Part shown: positions 21,993 through 32,735 of the stretch, piece after piece
Layout: each line of letters opens with the position of its first letter
Numbering within the stretch: position 1 is the first letter of the stretch
Source of the DNA: Caprella mutica
Taxonomy: Eukaryota > Arthropoda > Malacostraca > Amphipoda > Caprellidae
Direction: 5' to 3'
Assembly: GCA_947561585.1 (NCBI GenBank)
Contig: CANNZV010000509.1
Span: 186,001-250,000 of the forward strand
DNA: 64,000 nt
Notes under the pieces: model-generated
Seen by the model: the letters and a program-made list of their open reading frames with translations, nothing else
Databases searched by the model: none
What the model was told of the DNA's origin: nothing
Program-made: the position numbers and the translations under genes

Positions 21993-22107
21993 TGTCCAAA
22001 GTTTAGAGATCTCTGCCGAGACATCGTCAGTAACATCAAACTATGACGATAACGAAACTTTAGGGAAGAACTACGACGCTGTGTCTCGAGAGACAAACCT
22101 TCGCTGA
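21993..22107 (+). CDS. Candidate 3'-terminal coding exon
   Basis: A strong acceptor (TTTTTCTTAATCCTCTACAG, ending at 21992) is followed by one base and 37 codons to a TGA at 22105. The peptide is acidic and polar (contains SSVTSNYDDNETLGKNYDAV), as in a cytosolic C-terminal tail. AATAAA occurs at 22146 and 22157, 39-50 bases past the stop. The island is richer in CG dinucleotides than its flanks. No homology is recognised and no partner exon is assigned. The opposite strand is also open for 61 codons, so the strand is not certain. Confidence 0.3.
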
Positions 22108-22429
22108 ATTTCACCCTCACAAAATACATGCAAATAATTCACAGGAATAAAGTTAGAATAAACTCTGTAGAATAATATGAATTGAAACGTTACTGAAAAG
22201 AAGAAAGGTTATTGTTTGAATAGTATATTTAGTACTATTTTAAATGAATGAAATTAAACATACTGATAAAAATAAAAATGTTAATATCAAACTATTAGTC
22301 TTCTTCTATATATACTAATTTTCATTATCCATCTATCCATGTCTATTTATTTACGTATCCATTTATCCCAATTCCTATCTATCCCTGCTTTATTCTCTCT
22401 ACCTATCAATCTATTCCTACTTAGCTATC

Positions 22430-22915
22430 CCTTTGTTATTCTCGTTACCTATCTATCCCTACCCTACCTATCTATCCCTACCCTACCTATCTATCCCTAC
22501 CCTACCTATCTATCCCTACCCTACCTATCTATCCCTACCCTACCTATCTATCCCTACCCTACCTATCTATCCCTACCCTACCTATCTATCCCTACCCTAC
22601 CTATCTATCCCTACCCTACCTATCTATCCCTACCCTACCTATCTATCCCTACCCTACCTATCTATCCCTACCCTACCTATCTATCCCTACCCTACCTATC
22701 TATCCCTACCCTACCTATCTATCCCTACCCTACCTATCTATCCCTACCCTACTTATCTATCCCTACCTATCTATCCCTACCCTACCTATCTATCCCTACC
22801 TTACCTATCTATACCTACCTTACCTATCTATCCCTACCTTACCTATCTATCCCTATCCCTACCTTACCTATCTATCCCTACCTTACCTATCTATCCCTAT
22901 CCCTACCTTACTTAT
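22430..22915 (+). repeat. 19-bp minisatellite
   Basis: About 25 units of TATCTATCCCTACCCTACC, very homogeneous until 22760. CCTACCTTACC variants and 6-bp insertions (CCCTAT) follow. Degenerate relatives (ATCTATCC, TACCTATC) extend upstream to about 22330. The two long plus-strand frames (224 and 184 codons) come from the 19-bp period and lack of stops. Confidence 0.96.
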
Positions 22916-23014
22916 CCCGTTTTATCCTCATTACCTACCATGGCTATCATGATGATCACAGCAGTGCGACCGACACTAAAGTCTTAATCGCTTCCAAACT
23001 AGGCCCAAATTAAA

Positions 23015-23146
23015 CTAGTTAGTACCAATCCAAGGAGTGAAAGTACCGCTATAATGGTTGTTTGGTAGTAGTAATTTGTAACATTTTCTCGGCTCTGGCA
23101 AAGTCATTTGTCTCCTGTTCAATAATTTGTCCAGGCCTGAGACTGA
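23015..23146 (-). other. Candidate terminal exon of 43 codons
   Basis: The minus-strand frame opens exactly at a CACTGCCTTAG acceptor-like motif (the TAG would be an in-frame stop if unspliced) and runs from SVSGLDKLLNRRQ to a TAG at 23015. Composition is balanced and the sequence unique. No polyadenylation signal is close by and no domain is recognised. A second minus frame of 61 codons (23049-23234) overlaps it, and either could be chance. Confidence 0.2.
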
Positions 23147-23309
23147 CTAAGGCAGTGACTTTTAGAAAAATGGATTGGCAGCACCACCTAGGTACATAGG
23201 CCCTTGCCACCATAGGTAGTGGATGATAATGCATACATAGTGTAGGTCTTTACATAGAGTATGTAACGGAATAAGAGAGATAAGTATTAGATAAACTATA
23301 AAGGAACGA

Positions 23310-23532
23310 ATGAGCGGACATCTTCGGTCATATAAGAAAAAACGATATAATAATTATTATTTTAGTTTATTTTAATTGGTATCCATGATACCTCAAGGCT
23401 TTAATTGGTATCCATAACACATTCAGGTATCATGGATACCAAAATAAATTAATAATTATTATCATATCGTTTTTTCTTATATGACCGAAAATGTGGAAAT
23501 TGGAACTGACCGATAATTCGTAACTTACCCTA
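23310..23532. mobile_element. Family A element, left tip lost
   Basis: The left arm starts within GGACATCTTCGGTCATATAA. The centre holds a duplicated palindrome half (TTTAATTGGTATCCAT twice). The right arm is complete to CGTAACTTACCCTA but carries a small internal duplication (GGAAATTGGAACTG). Confidence 0.88.
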
Positions 23533-23683
23533 GTTGGTTTTAGAATTCAATAAACTTAAGTCTATGATGAGAAGGGATTAAATTAAATTAATTCCTAGTG
23601 TTGGTATCTTGGTATTAGGCAAACTTTTAGGTCTGCAGTTAGCAGGTGAAAAATTCACTCATTTACTTCAACGCAGAAAATTT

Positions 23684-24109
23684 ATGGGTAAGTCTCGAGT
23701 CATTGAACGGTTCCACATCTTCGATCATATACTAAAAAACTATACAATACTTATTTTAATTTATATTATTACACTAGTGTATTTGCCCGTTAAAAATAAC
23801 GGGTCTTCAATAGTAATTTATTACCCGTTCTTAGTTTTTTTTTTAGTATTTAAATAAAATTTATTTTTCTGCATAAACTGATACTATTTTCATAGATAAA
23901 ACATTTAAAAATTGAATAAAAACAGAGGAATTTAAATATTTAGTCAATATATTCCCGTGCGTATCATAGTTACATTCTTCATGTTTAATACCCGTAGTGT
24001 AAAAGCGGAAACCAAATAAATAAACACAAGAGGGAAATTATTAGTATGGATATTTTTTTCTGGTAAGATCGAAAATGTGGAACTGTTCGGTAACTTGAAA
24101 CTTATCCTA
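23684..24109. mobile_element. Family A element split by a Helitron
   Basis: The left arm TGGGTAAGTCTCGAGTCATT, then GTTCCACATCTTCGATCATA, ends at 23773. The right arm GATCGAAAATGTGGAACTG ... AACTTATCCTA resumes at 24051. The 277 bp between is the Helitron described next. Confidence 0.85.
23774..24050 (-). mobile_element. Non-autonomous Helitron (H1)
   Basis: On the minus strand it starts TCCATACTAATAATTTCCC (the Helitron 5' TC start) and ends with the perfect hairpin CCCGTTATTTTTAACGGG, then CAAATACACTAG. It lies between A and T of its target, as Helitrons insert. It is 277 bp with no coding capacity. H2 and H3 share its length, both ends and interior words (GAATGTAACTATGATACGCA). Confidence 0.85.
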
Positions 24110-24517
24110 AACATACTCTTTTAAAACATACTAACAATCAATTGTGACTCCATATGCCATAACGGCAATGCAGTCACCAAACAAAATGCCTTGGCACTAT
24201 TCCTTGTACAAATAGAGACCAAATAAACCAACAGTCGGGAAGATTAAATATTGAACCTGTGACTTCTTCAAACACAATCCCACGTTGCTGAATACATTGA
24301 TTTTTGGCAGCATTGTGAGTAATGGAAATCACATCAGACATCCATATTATTGACTACACAAATAGAAGAGTTCAGAGATAAGAGTTATTATATTATACAT
24401 TGAAAAAAATAAATGATTAATAAACATTACATTAAGTATATAAGTGTTGATCATAATAAAATAGTTAATTATATAAAACGTAATTGCATCAATGATTATA
24501 TGATATATTATACACTA
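24110..24517. other. Unique AT-rich sequence, nothing seen
   Basis: Non-repetitive spacer without recognisable features. Confidence 0.4.
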
Positions 24518-24832
24518 TATGTCACTCTCTACACCTCTCAGTCACTCTCCACACCTCTCAGTCACTCTCTACACCTCTCACTCACTCTCTACACCTCTCA
24601 GTCACTCTCCACACCTCTCAGTCACTCTCCACACCTCTCAGTCACTCTTCACACCTCTCAATCACTCTCTCCACCCCTCTCAGTCACTCTCTCCACCCCT
24701 CTCAGTCACTCTCCACACCTCTCAGTCACTCTCCACCCCTCTCAGTCACTTTCCACCCCTCTCAGTCACTCTCCACACCTCTCACTCACTCTCTCCACAC
24801 CTCTCAGTCACTCTCCTCTCTTCACTCTCACC
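24518..24832 (+). repeat. 20-bp pyrimidine-rich minisatellite
   Basis: About 15 units of CACTCTCCACACCTCTCAGT, with CCACCCCTCTC variants that alter the length by one or two bases. Overlapping 180- and 105-codon plus frames are repeat-derived. Confidence 0.95.
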
Positions 24833-25104
24833 ATAGAAGAAGATGAGAGGCCAGCACTTCTTTCGAGTGTTCTTCACTCACCTTCTCCCCCTATCACCAC
24901 TCACCATCAAAATAAAACACACTTCAGAGCGCTACAAAAGAACGAGTGCGAATAATCTCATTCAACTTGTTACGATAGAACTGATCACTCTGTGCTGGGC
25001 AAAGGAACAATAACCACATGCAAAATAAGTACACATTGGAAATTTGATGATCAAAAAATACGTCATAATATTAGCATTGATGTATATTCATTGTGTAGAG
25101 AGCA
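24833..25104. other. Unique spacer
   Basis: No gene or element recognised. Confidence 0.4.
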
Positions 25105-25575
25105 CTTCTATGCGTATCCATGATACCTGAAGTTATTTACTAATTAACGCGTCATTGTAATTTGTATCCATGATACAAGCAGGTCCTAATAATATCCGTA
25201 GTGTGATTATTTATTTATTCATTTGTATATTTATTTATTTGATGTCCGCTTTTAAACGACGGGTATTAAACATGAAGAATGTAACTATGATACGCACGGA
25301 AATATATTGACTTGATATTTAAATTCCCCTGTTTTTATTCAATTTTTATAAGGTACTTAATGTACATATAAAATAAATTAGACTAAAAAGAAAATTTAAT
25401 TGTTATTAAATTCCTTAAAAGTAACCAAATAACGGGTAATAAATTGGACTAGATGATGACCGGTTTTTTTAACGGGAAAGTACACTAGTTAACAAATAAA
25501 CTCGTTATTTTAAATTCGTATTTATAATACCTACATGGTATCATAGATACCAACTTAATTAGTTAAAATGCATTT
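25105..25575. mobile_element. Family A core fragments around a Helitron
   Basis: GTATCCATGATACCTGAAG and TTTGTATCCATGATACAAGC lie before the Helitron at 25184. AACTCGTTATTTTAAATTCG and a diverged palindrome (GGTATCATAGATACC) lie after it. Only the core is left; no outer TIRs are seen. Confidence 0.6.
25184..25488 (+). mobile_element. Non-autonomous Helitron (H2)
   Basis: Starts TCCTAATAATATCC and ends with an imperfect hairpin (CCGGTTTTTTTAACGGG), then AAAGTACACTAG, followed by T. The interior matches H3 closely (GACGGGTATTAAACATGAAG and GTAACTATGATACGCACGG). It is inserted at the centre of a family A core palindrome. Confidence 0.82.
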
Positions 25576-26276
25576 TGCATAGTGACAATAACTATATTTT
25601 GATATATTTTTAACAATAACCCATTGATATTTATAACGTATCTGGTAATTGTCATCTCACCCTACAGTTACTTTATGGAAGTGAACGGTGAAGATATTAC
25701 TCCATATGGTACTGCAGGCAAATTAAAGTAAAGCAATATGTTGCTAGAACAAAGCACCTGTTAAATACAATCTTCACCCTTTGTTTGTGTGCTGTTTGTA
25801 CGTGAAGAAACATACACAAACACTCTGCTAACAATAAACAAACTTGGTGAGAAATAAACACAGGTAGAGTGTTATAAATAGCTGTAATTAATTGCAATGA
25901 GTTATGTATTAGTGACATACGTATAAAAAATGTTTGGAACAATTAGGTATGATGTTCAATTTTTCTAAAGTTCATTTATAAAATAAGTCCATTTTCTATA
26001 TACATAAATAATGTAAACTGCTAAATTTAGGTTGATAATTAATCCATGATATACATATATAAAAATTATACATATTCCATAAAAGGATTGCATAAAATAG
26101 AGAAACAATACATATTCCAATAAAATACAATACATACTCCCATAAAATAAAAAGACAATACACAATACAAAATAAAAGCAGTACTCGCATTGCACTGTAG
26201 TTGAAGATGAGGCTGAGAAACAAACAAACATGTTCAGCAATGTCTGGCAGAGTACATTGCCTTGTATGCCTCTGAG
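25576..26276. other. Unique AT-rich sequence
   Basis: Minus-strand frames of 81, 91 and 106 codons (25697-25942, 25965-26240, 25996-26316) overlap each other in different frames, are Tyr/Phe/Ile-rich in the manner of AT-rich noncoding DNA, and have no recognisable domain. Confidence 0.4.
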
Positions 26277-26330
26277 GTATCTGTGATACGGTACAGTTCT
26301 GTATCATGGATACCAACTGAAACTAAAATC
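26277..26330. mobile_element. Family A core fragment
   Basis: GTATCTGTGATACGG, then a short spacer and GTATCATGGATACC, is a diverged central palindrome with AACTGAAACTAAAAT beside it. No TIRs. Confidence 0.5.
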
Positions 26331-26514
26331 ACGTGTTCTAAATAGGAATGTTGTAAATTCTGCATTTTGTAAAAAATTGATTAACTATATAGATTAGAAC
26401 AGAAAATTTAACCATTGATATTGTAAATCAGATTAAATATTAAAAACAAACTAACTCCAGTCTCATTAAAAATACGTCTTTTAACAGTAAATAGCCTCAG
26501 GAACAAATAAATGA

Positions 26515-26695
26515 TAGCCCTATATAAGAAGGGAAAATCTTCGTCATTTTCCTCATATTAAACAACGTGGCTAATAGTTCCATATGGTATTTTGGCGAGG
26601 TAGAACCGCCCTTAGCGTTCCGTCTAAAAATACACACGGTTCTATTGTTCGCTAGCAAGAAACACCATAATTTATGGAACGTTGAGCCGCAGGTA
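26515..26695 (+). other. Island with TATA-like box, foldback and 5' splice motif
   Basis: CCCTATATAAGAAG (26518-26531) is a good TATA-box match. CAGGTAAGA at 26690-26698 is a strong donor match. Between them one plus frame is open throughout but lacks an ATG, and another has ATG at 26584 for 23 codons. GTTCCATA and TATGGAAC near the two ends form an imperfect inverted repeat. It could be a first exon or an old foldback element. The minus frame at 26497-26706 is an alternative. Confidence 0.2.
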
Positions 26696-26948
26696 AGAAC
26701 TCCCATAGATACTTGTATTATAATTTATAGCGTAATTTATGACAAATTTCACCTGTTCAGATGAGACAGATATGAGGAATATATAGAAAGAAGTGAGCTG
26801 GAGGGATCTTTTTTAAAAGGATAATTGATACACTGATTTAATGTCTCAAAAATGGTACGGTAAGTAGGAAGAATAGCTTTCACTTTTAAATTCTTAGTAA
26901 AGTTTATATAAAACGATTGTGATTCTATCAGTAGTTTTCATTACAAAA

Positions 26949-27072
26949 TGAGTTATGAATTATCGGTCAGTACTTCATCTTCGGTCATATAAGAAAATAC
27001 GATATAAAAATTGTTATTAATAATTTTTATATCGTTTTTTCTTATATGACCGATAATTCGTAACTTACCCTA
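26949..27072. mobile_element. Family A element, one arm shortened
   Basis: The left arm GAGTTATGAATTATCGGTC ... CGATATAAAAATTG pairs with AATTTTTATATCG ... CGTAACTTACCCTA. The right arm lacks about 12 bases that should pair with GTACTTCATCTTC. The loop is very short. Confidence 0.9.
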
Positions 27073-27509
27073 TTTCTATAATTTTTATATACAACATTTA
27101 TAATTTTCTCAAAATAATTAATAAGCCTTGCTATTTATGTACACAGTACATTATTTAAAATAATAAAGTCACCTCAATTACCTGATATCTCTAGAGTTTA
27201 TTATTCCAAAACACAGTGTATATCACCATATAAATTTAAATATAAGTTATGCCTCCTGTAATTGGGTGACCTCCTTCTCAGTACAGTCCTCTACAGTCCC
27301 TTACAGTCTCTTACAGTCTTAATGTAAGTCACTCTTGACATACATTGTGAATTAAGCCTGTGACTGACATCAAAATGGTACAACAAGACTGAAAAATGCT
27401 ATTTATTATGCTCTTCTTTTTCCTTATTAATTGGAATGCATAAAACTATCTGCTCCAGAAATGAGATTTGGGAACTTAAAATATAATTTACTTTTAACAG
27501 AAAAATTTA
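27073..27509. other. Unique AT-rich sequence
   Basis: A few TTACAGTC words at 27290-27320. Nothing else is recognised. Confidence 0.4.
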
Positions 27510-27745
27510 TATTGAGCTTAGGAATTTTACTTGATTTTTTTAGTAAAAATTTTACTAATAATTGTACTTGATTTTTTTGACTATAAATTTTACTAATAAT
27601 TTTACTGGATTTTTGTAAAAAATAATTAAAATAATTTTACTGGAATTTTATTTAATAATAATTCTATTGTAATTTTTCTAACATAAATTTTACTAATAAT
27701 TTTTCTAGATTTTTTTTTTACTTGAAACTTTACTAATTAAGTAAT
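27510..27745 (+). repeat. Degenerate AT-rich tandem repeat
   Basis: Four to five poorly matched copies of a roughly 50-60 bp unit with AAATTTTACTAATAATTTTA and CTGGATTTTT. The sequence is of low complexity, so the exact unit is uncertain. Confidence 0.5.
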
Positions 27746-28282
27746 ATATAAAATATATTAGATATCATTGGAACCACGTTTTTAAGACAGGATTATAACA
27801 AACTGACTAAAAGCACTGTTATAAAAATTGATTAAAAACTTGTAATACAGAAGTAAAATTCATAAAACAATTATAAATCACCCTATCACAATCATTTCCT
27901 TATTTATTTTGAACCTTATTAATAATGCTTTATAAATGGAAACAATTCATTATCATCAATGTTTAATATAAAGATAAAAAGGGTTAATAAAGTAAAGAAT
28001 AACTACATAAAAAGTTTTTCCAAACTACTTTTATCTAATAAAAAATATGAATATTTTCAAGAAAGAAGTTATGAAATCTATGCATAAAGTTATCATTGTG
28101 GCAATTTAATTTACCCCCAAATTCAGATGCAACTAACTTTGCAATCTCGTCATAAAGATCATGCAAATGAGGCAAGTTAACCATTCACATTTCACGAAGC
28201 TGCAGAGAATATAACTACATTAGACTGAGAAGAAGTTACCATACGATGAGAAATGCCTTCTATACTGATACAACACCTGATC
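27746..28282. other. Unique AT-rich sequence, nothing seen
   Basis: Spacer before the second 25-bp array. Confidence 0.4.
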
Positions 28283-30204
28283 TACAGGCCTCATCTACAG
28301 TGTCTACAGGCCTCATCTACAGTGTCTAAAGGCCTCATCTACAGTGTCTACAGGCCTCATCTACAGTGTCTACAGGCCTCATCATCTACAGTGTCTAAAG
28401 GCCTCATCATCTAGAGTGTCTACAGGCCTCATCATCTACAGTGTCTACATGACTCATCATCTACAGTGTCTACAGGCCTCATCATCTACAGTGTCTACAG
28501 GCCTCATCATCTACAGTGTCTACAGGCCTCATCATCTGCAGTGTCTACAGGCCTCATCATCTACAGTGTCTACAGGCCTCATCATCTACAGTATCTACAG
28601 GCCTCATCATCTACAGTGTCTACAGGCCTCATCATCTAGAGTGTCTACAGGCCTCATCATCTACAGTGTCTACAGGCCTCATCATCTACAGTGTCTACAG
28701 GCCTCATCATCTACAGTGTCTACAGGCCTCATCATCTACAGTGTCTACAGGCCTCATCATCTAGAGTGTCTACAGGCCTCATCTACAGTGTCTACAGGCC
28801 TCATCATCTACAGTGTCTACAGGCCGCATCATCTAGAGTGTCTACAGGCCTCATCATCTACAGTGTCTACATGCCTCATCATCTACAGTGTCTACAGGCC
28901 TCATCATCTACAGAGTCTACAAGCCTCATAATCTACAGTGTCTACAGGCCTCATCATCTACAGTGTCTACAGGCCTCATCATCTACAGTGTCTACAGGCC
29001 TCATCATCTACAGTGTCTACAGGCCTCATCATCTAGAGTGTCTACAGGCCTCATCATCTACAGTGTCTACATGCCTCATCATCTACAGTGTCTACAGGCC
29101 TCATAATCTACAGAGTCTACAAGCCTCATAATCTACAGTGTCTACAGGCCTCATCATCTACAATGTCTACAGGCCTCATCACCTACAGTGTCTACAGGCC
29201 TCACCATCTACAGTGTCTACAGGCCTCATCATCTAGAGTGTCTACAGGCCTCATCATCTACAGTGTCTACAGGCCTCATCACCTACAGTGTCTACAGGCC
29301 TCACCATCTACAGTGTCTACAGGCCTCATCATCTAGAGTGTCTACAGGCCTCATAATCTACAGTGTCTACAGGCCTCATCATCTACAGTGTCTACAGGCC
29401 TCATCATCTAGAGTGTCTACAGGCCTCATCATCTACAGTGTCTACAGGCCTCATCATCTACAGTGTCTACAGGCCTCATCATCTACAGAGTCTACAAGCC
29501 TCATAATCTACAGTGTCTACAGGCCTCATCATCTACAGTGTCTACAGGCCTCATCATCTACAGTGTCTACAGGCCGCATCATCTACAGTGTCTACAGGCC
29601 TCATCATCTACAGTGTCTACAGGCCTCATCATCTACAGTGTCTACAGGCCTCATCATCTACAGTGTCTACAGGCCTCATCATCTACAGTGTCTACAGGCC
29701 TCATCATCTACAGTGTCTACAGGCCGCATCATCTACAGTGTCTACAGGCCTCATCATCTACAGTGTCTACAGGCCTCATCATCTACAGTGTCTACAGGCC
29801 GCATCATCTACAGTGTCTACAGGCCTCATCATCTACAGTGTCTACAGGCCTCATCATCTACAGTGTCTACAGGCCTCATCATCTACAGTGTCTACAGGCC
29901 TCATCATCTACAGTGTCTACAGGCCTCATCATCTACAGTGTCTACAGGCTGCATCATCTACAGTGTCTACAGGCCTCATCATCTACAGTGTCTACAGGCC
30001 TCATCATCTACAGTGTCTACAGGCCTCATCATCTACAGTGTCTACAGGCCTCATCATCTACAGTGTCTACAGGCCTCATCATCTACAGTGTCTACAGGCC
30101 TCATCATCTACAGTGTCTACAGGCCTCATCACCTACAGTGTCTACAGGCCTCATCACCTACAGTGTCTACAGGCCTCATCACCTACAGTGTCTACAGACC
30201 TCAT
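28283..30204 (+). repeat. 25-bp minisatellite array, locus 2
   Basis: About 77 copies of the unit also found at 810-2440 (CTACAGGCCTCATCATC). The first few units are a 22-bp form with a single CATC. Variants differ from locus 1: CATCTAGAGTG, AGGCCGCATC, CTACATGCC, and CAGAGTCTACAAGCC with CATAATC. The last recurs at 28911, 29111 and 29486, spacings of 8 and 15 units, so blocks of units were duplicated. The 3' half is nearly homogeneous. Several plus frames of up to 342 codons are again artefacts of the unit. Confidence 0.97.
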
Positions 30205-30789
30205 CATTTTCATTGATAATCATAGATTTATTTATATAACTGATAAGCGTCATTTAACCATCAAGTTCTTATTATTTCATCACAAAACAAGAAACAGTCT
30301 TGATACCATTTTGAGACTAAACATGACCATAAATTTCTTCACTTAGTAATCACTGCAGCAAGTTTTTGGGTGTCCAAATACCCAAAGTCTTTACAAGTCC
30401 CACCACCTTAAGTCTACAGACGCTAAGTCTTAATTGAGTCCTAAGGCCTTTTCAAATTGCCTCGGTTTGATCTGTTCGGTTGCTCGGGGTAATCCCAGAG
30501 GGGATTGCTGTCCTATCAATTAATGCCTACCGTTATTAACTACTGGAAATGCTGTGACGTTGTATCTTAAGCTATAACCAAATTAAATAATCAGTGAACT
30601 ACGGAAAAGGTAATATTATACTAAAATTCTATGTATAAAATTATTGATATAATTAATGGAAATATATACTGAAACTAACAAATATTTCACGATATTTTGA
30701 CGATTAGTTCTTAAGAAATATCTAATAATCGATAAAGAATGGTACAATTTTAGAGAAAACCTAATTAAAATAATAGCATAATATTTTTA
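30205..30789. other. Unique sequence, nothing assigned
   Basis: Balanced patch at 30360-30540, otherwise AT-rich. No gene seen. Confidence 0.4.
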
Positions 30790-31002
30790 TAGGGAAAATT
30801 CCAAGCTATTGCAGCGTCCACAATTTCGATAATATATAAATACCTATATAATATTTATGATTTAACTAGTTAATTTAATTAAGTATCCATGATACATGAA
30901 GGTATCATGGATACCAATTTCAATAACTAGTTAAATAATAATTACTATATAATTTACATGATCGAAAATGTAGAACCGTGCAATAACTCGGAGCTCCCCC
31001 TA
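30790..31002. mobile_element. Family A element, full length, diverged TIRs
   Basis: TAGGGAAAATTCCAAGCTAT ... GGAGCTCCCCCTA. The outer 20 bp have changed in both arms in step (CCAAGCTATTG against CAATAACTCGGAGCT is only partly paired), while the centre with TATCCATGATAC is intact. Confidence 0.85.
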
Positions 31003-31181
31003 GATATCATCATATTGATTGAGTTGTTTTGACAAGTTAGTGAAAATAACTCTCCAGTTTTGCCGCTGACTTCGAAGGAAAGTTCTTAAATAGAATTCCT
31101 CTGGTGTCGATAGATTGAAAGCTAAATAGACACCACATTAAATAGATAAATTAAAGCAATTAATGGAACTAAATGAAGAAT

Positions 31182-31383
31182 TAGGGTAAGTTACGAATTA
31201 TCGGTCTGTTTCAAATCTTCGGTAATATAAGAAAAAATATGTAATAATTTTTAATTTAATTGGTATCCATGATACGTGCAGGTAGCATGGATACCAATTA
31301 AAATGTAATAATAATTATTATATCGTTTTGTTTTTTATATGACCGAAAATGTGAAACCGACCACTAATTCATAAGTTACCTTA
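31182..31383. mobile_element. Family A element, full length
   Basis: TAGGGTAAGTTACGAATTAT ... ATTCATAAGTTACCTTA with a complete central palindrome (GGTATCCATGATACGTGC). Confidence 0.92.
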
Positions 31384-31679
31384 ATATAATGGAATTTTTA
31401 AACTATTCAGATTATTCTATTAGATTATTCCTCCAAAAATCATATATGAAGAATAATTATTTGAAACAAGTGATGAAATATACTAAATGACAGAAAATGG
31501 TGCAAAGTAATTCAGCACTGAATATTTAGGTTTCAAATTATTTATTCAAAACTGTCAATATCAATAAAAAACTTGGAAGAGGCAGTGTCGAATAATGCAT
31601 GCTGAATTAAAAAAGTTTATAAGGTTTCCATTAATATTATTCGAAGTAAATTGAGATGTTGTGTGAGGTACTGGAATTT

Positions 31680-31900
31680 TCCCAGGTGAGGAGGATTTAT
31701 TCCTGGGATATTATCCCAGGAATAAATGCAAGAAGGGTTATTCCTGGGATAGTATCTCAAGAATAAATGCAAAAAAGATTCATTCCTGGTATATTTTCCC
31801 AGGAATAAATGCAAGAAGGGTTTATTCCTGGGATAATATCCAGGATTAAATGCAAGAAGGATTTATTCCTGGGATATTATCCCAGGAATAAATGCTCTGC
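31680..31900. repeat. About 42-bp palindromic repeat related to the 9385 array
   Basis: Five units with ATTTATTCCTGGGATATTAT and CCCAGGAATAAATGCAAGAA, each a near-perfect palindrome around CCTGGGATATTATCCCAGG. Words AAGGATTTA and CCTGGGA...TCCCAGG are shared with 9385-10440, whose degenerate 3' end (CCCAGGAATAAATCCTTC) resembles this unit even more. Confidence 0.88.
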
Positions 31901-31917
31901 TTGAGACATTCTTTTTT

Positions 31918-32175
31918 TTAATTGAAAAAACTGTCTTTAAAAATACTCTTCACTTCTCGTATTAGGTGTTTTAGTGTCAGCTTACCATCTTGCACTGAAT
32001 TTTCAGTTGCTTTCAAAACTTGAGAAAAGTATTTCAAAAGCCTATTGAATTTGTTCGGAATATTCCTGTTATTCCTGGAGCGTCGAATGAAAGTCAGTGG
32101 ACTATTCCAGTCATCATTTGATTGAAAAGAAGGAAGTGAAAATATGAGGAATTTGTTAGAGAATATGGCATTCAT
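31918..32175 (-). other. Candidate open frame of 85 codons
   Basis: ATG-initiated minus frame with mixed composition (contains NKFNRLLKYFSQVLKATENS). No domain, signal peptide or membrane segment is recognised. No splice or polyadenylation context argues for it. It lies between two repeat arrays and may be chance. Confidence 0.15.
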
Positions 32176-32199
32176 CTATAGTGTTCCAAAAGAAGGAAA

Positions 32200-32735
32200 G
32201 TGCAAAATTTACATAGAATACTTCAACAGCAATTGCTTGCAAAATCCTAGTGAAAATCCACGGAGTTTACAAAGAATATTTTAGTAACTCATTGCATTGA
32301 AAATCCTAGTGAAAATCCACGGAATTTACAAAGAATATTTCAGTAACTCATTGCATTGAAAATCCACGAAATATACAAAGAATATTTTAGTAACTCATTG
32401 CTTGGAAAATCCTAGTGAAAATCCACGGAATTTACAAAGAATATTTCAGTAACTCATTGCATTGAAAATCCACGAAATATACAAAGAATATTTTAGTAAC
32501 TCATTTCATTGAAAATCCTAGTGAAAATCCACGGAATTTACAAAGAATATTTTAGTAACTTATTGCACTGAAAATCCTAGTGAAAATCCACGGAATTTAC
32601 AAAGAATATTTCAGTAATTTATTGTATTGAAAAGCCTAGTGAAAATCCACTGAATTTCAGTAACCTATTGCATTGAAAAACTTAGTGAAAAACCACTGAA
32701 TTTACAGAATTAATTTCAGTAACTTGTTGCACTGA
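32200..32735 (+). repeat. Degenerate 59-bp tandem repeat
   Basis: About nine copies with GTAACTCATTGCATTGAAAA, TCCTAGTGAAAATCCACGG and AATTTACAAAGAATATTT. Some units lack the 12-bp CCTAGTGAAAAT block. Weak echoes (GAATATTTCC, GAGAATGTTCATAGAATTT) continue to about 33130, so the array was once longer. Confidence 0.88.

Noticed and set aside
22430..22915. Telomere-like repeat (CCCTA words)
   Set aside because: The unit is 19 bp with TATCTATC and is not a 5-7-bp telomeric repeat; the CCCTA words are part of a minisatellite.
25965..26316. Overlapping Tyr/Phe/Ile-rich minus frames of 91 and 106 codons, seemingly membrane-like
   Set aside because: Two frames over the same DNA both look hydrophobic, which is what AT-rich noncoding DNA gives; no stop-transfer or splice context.
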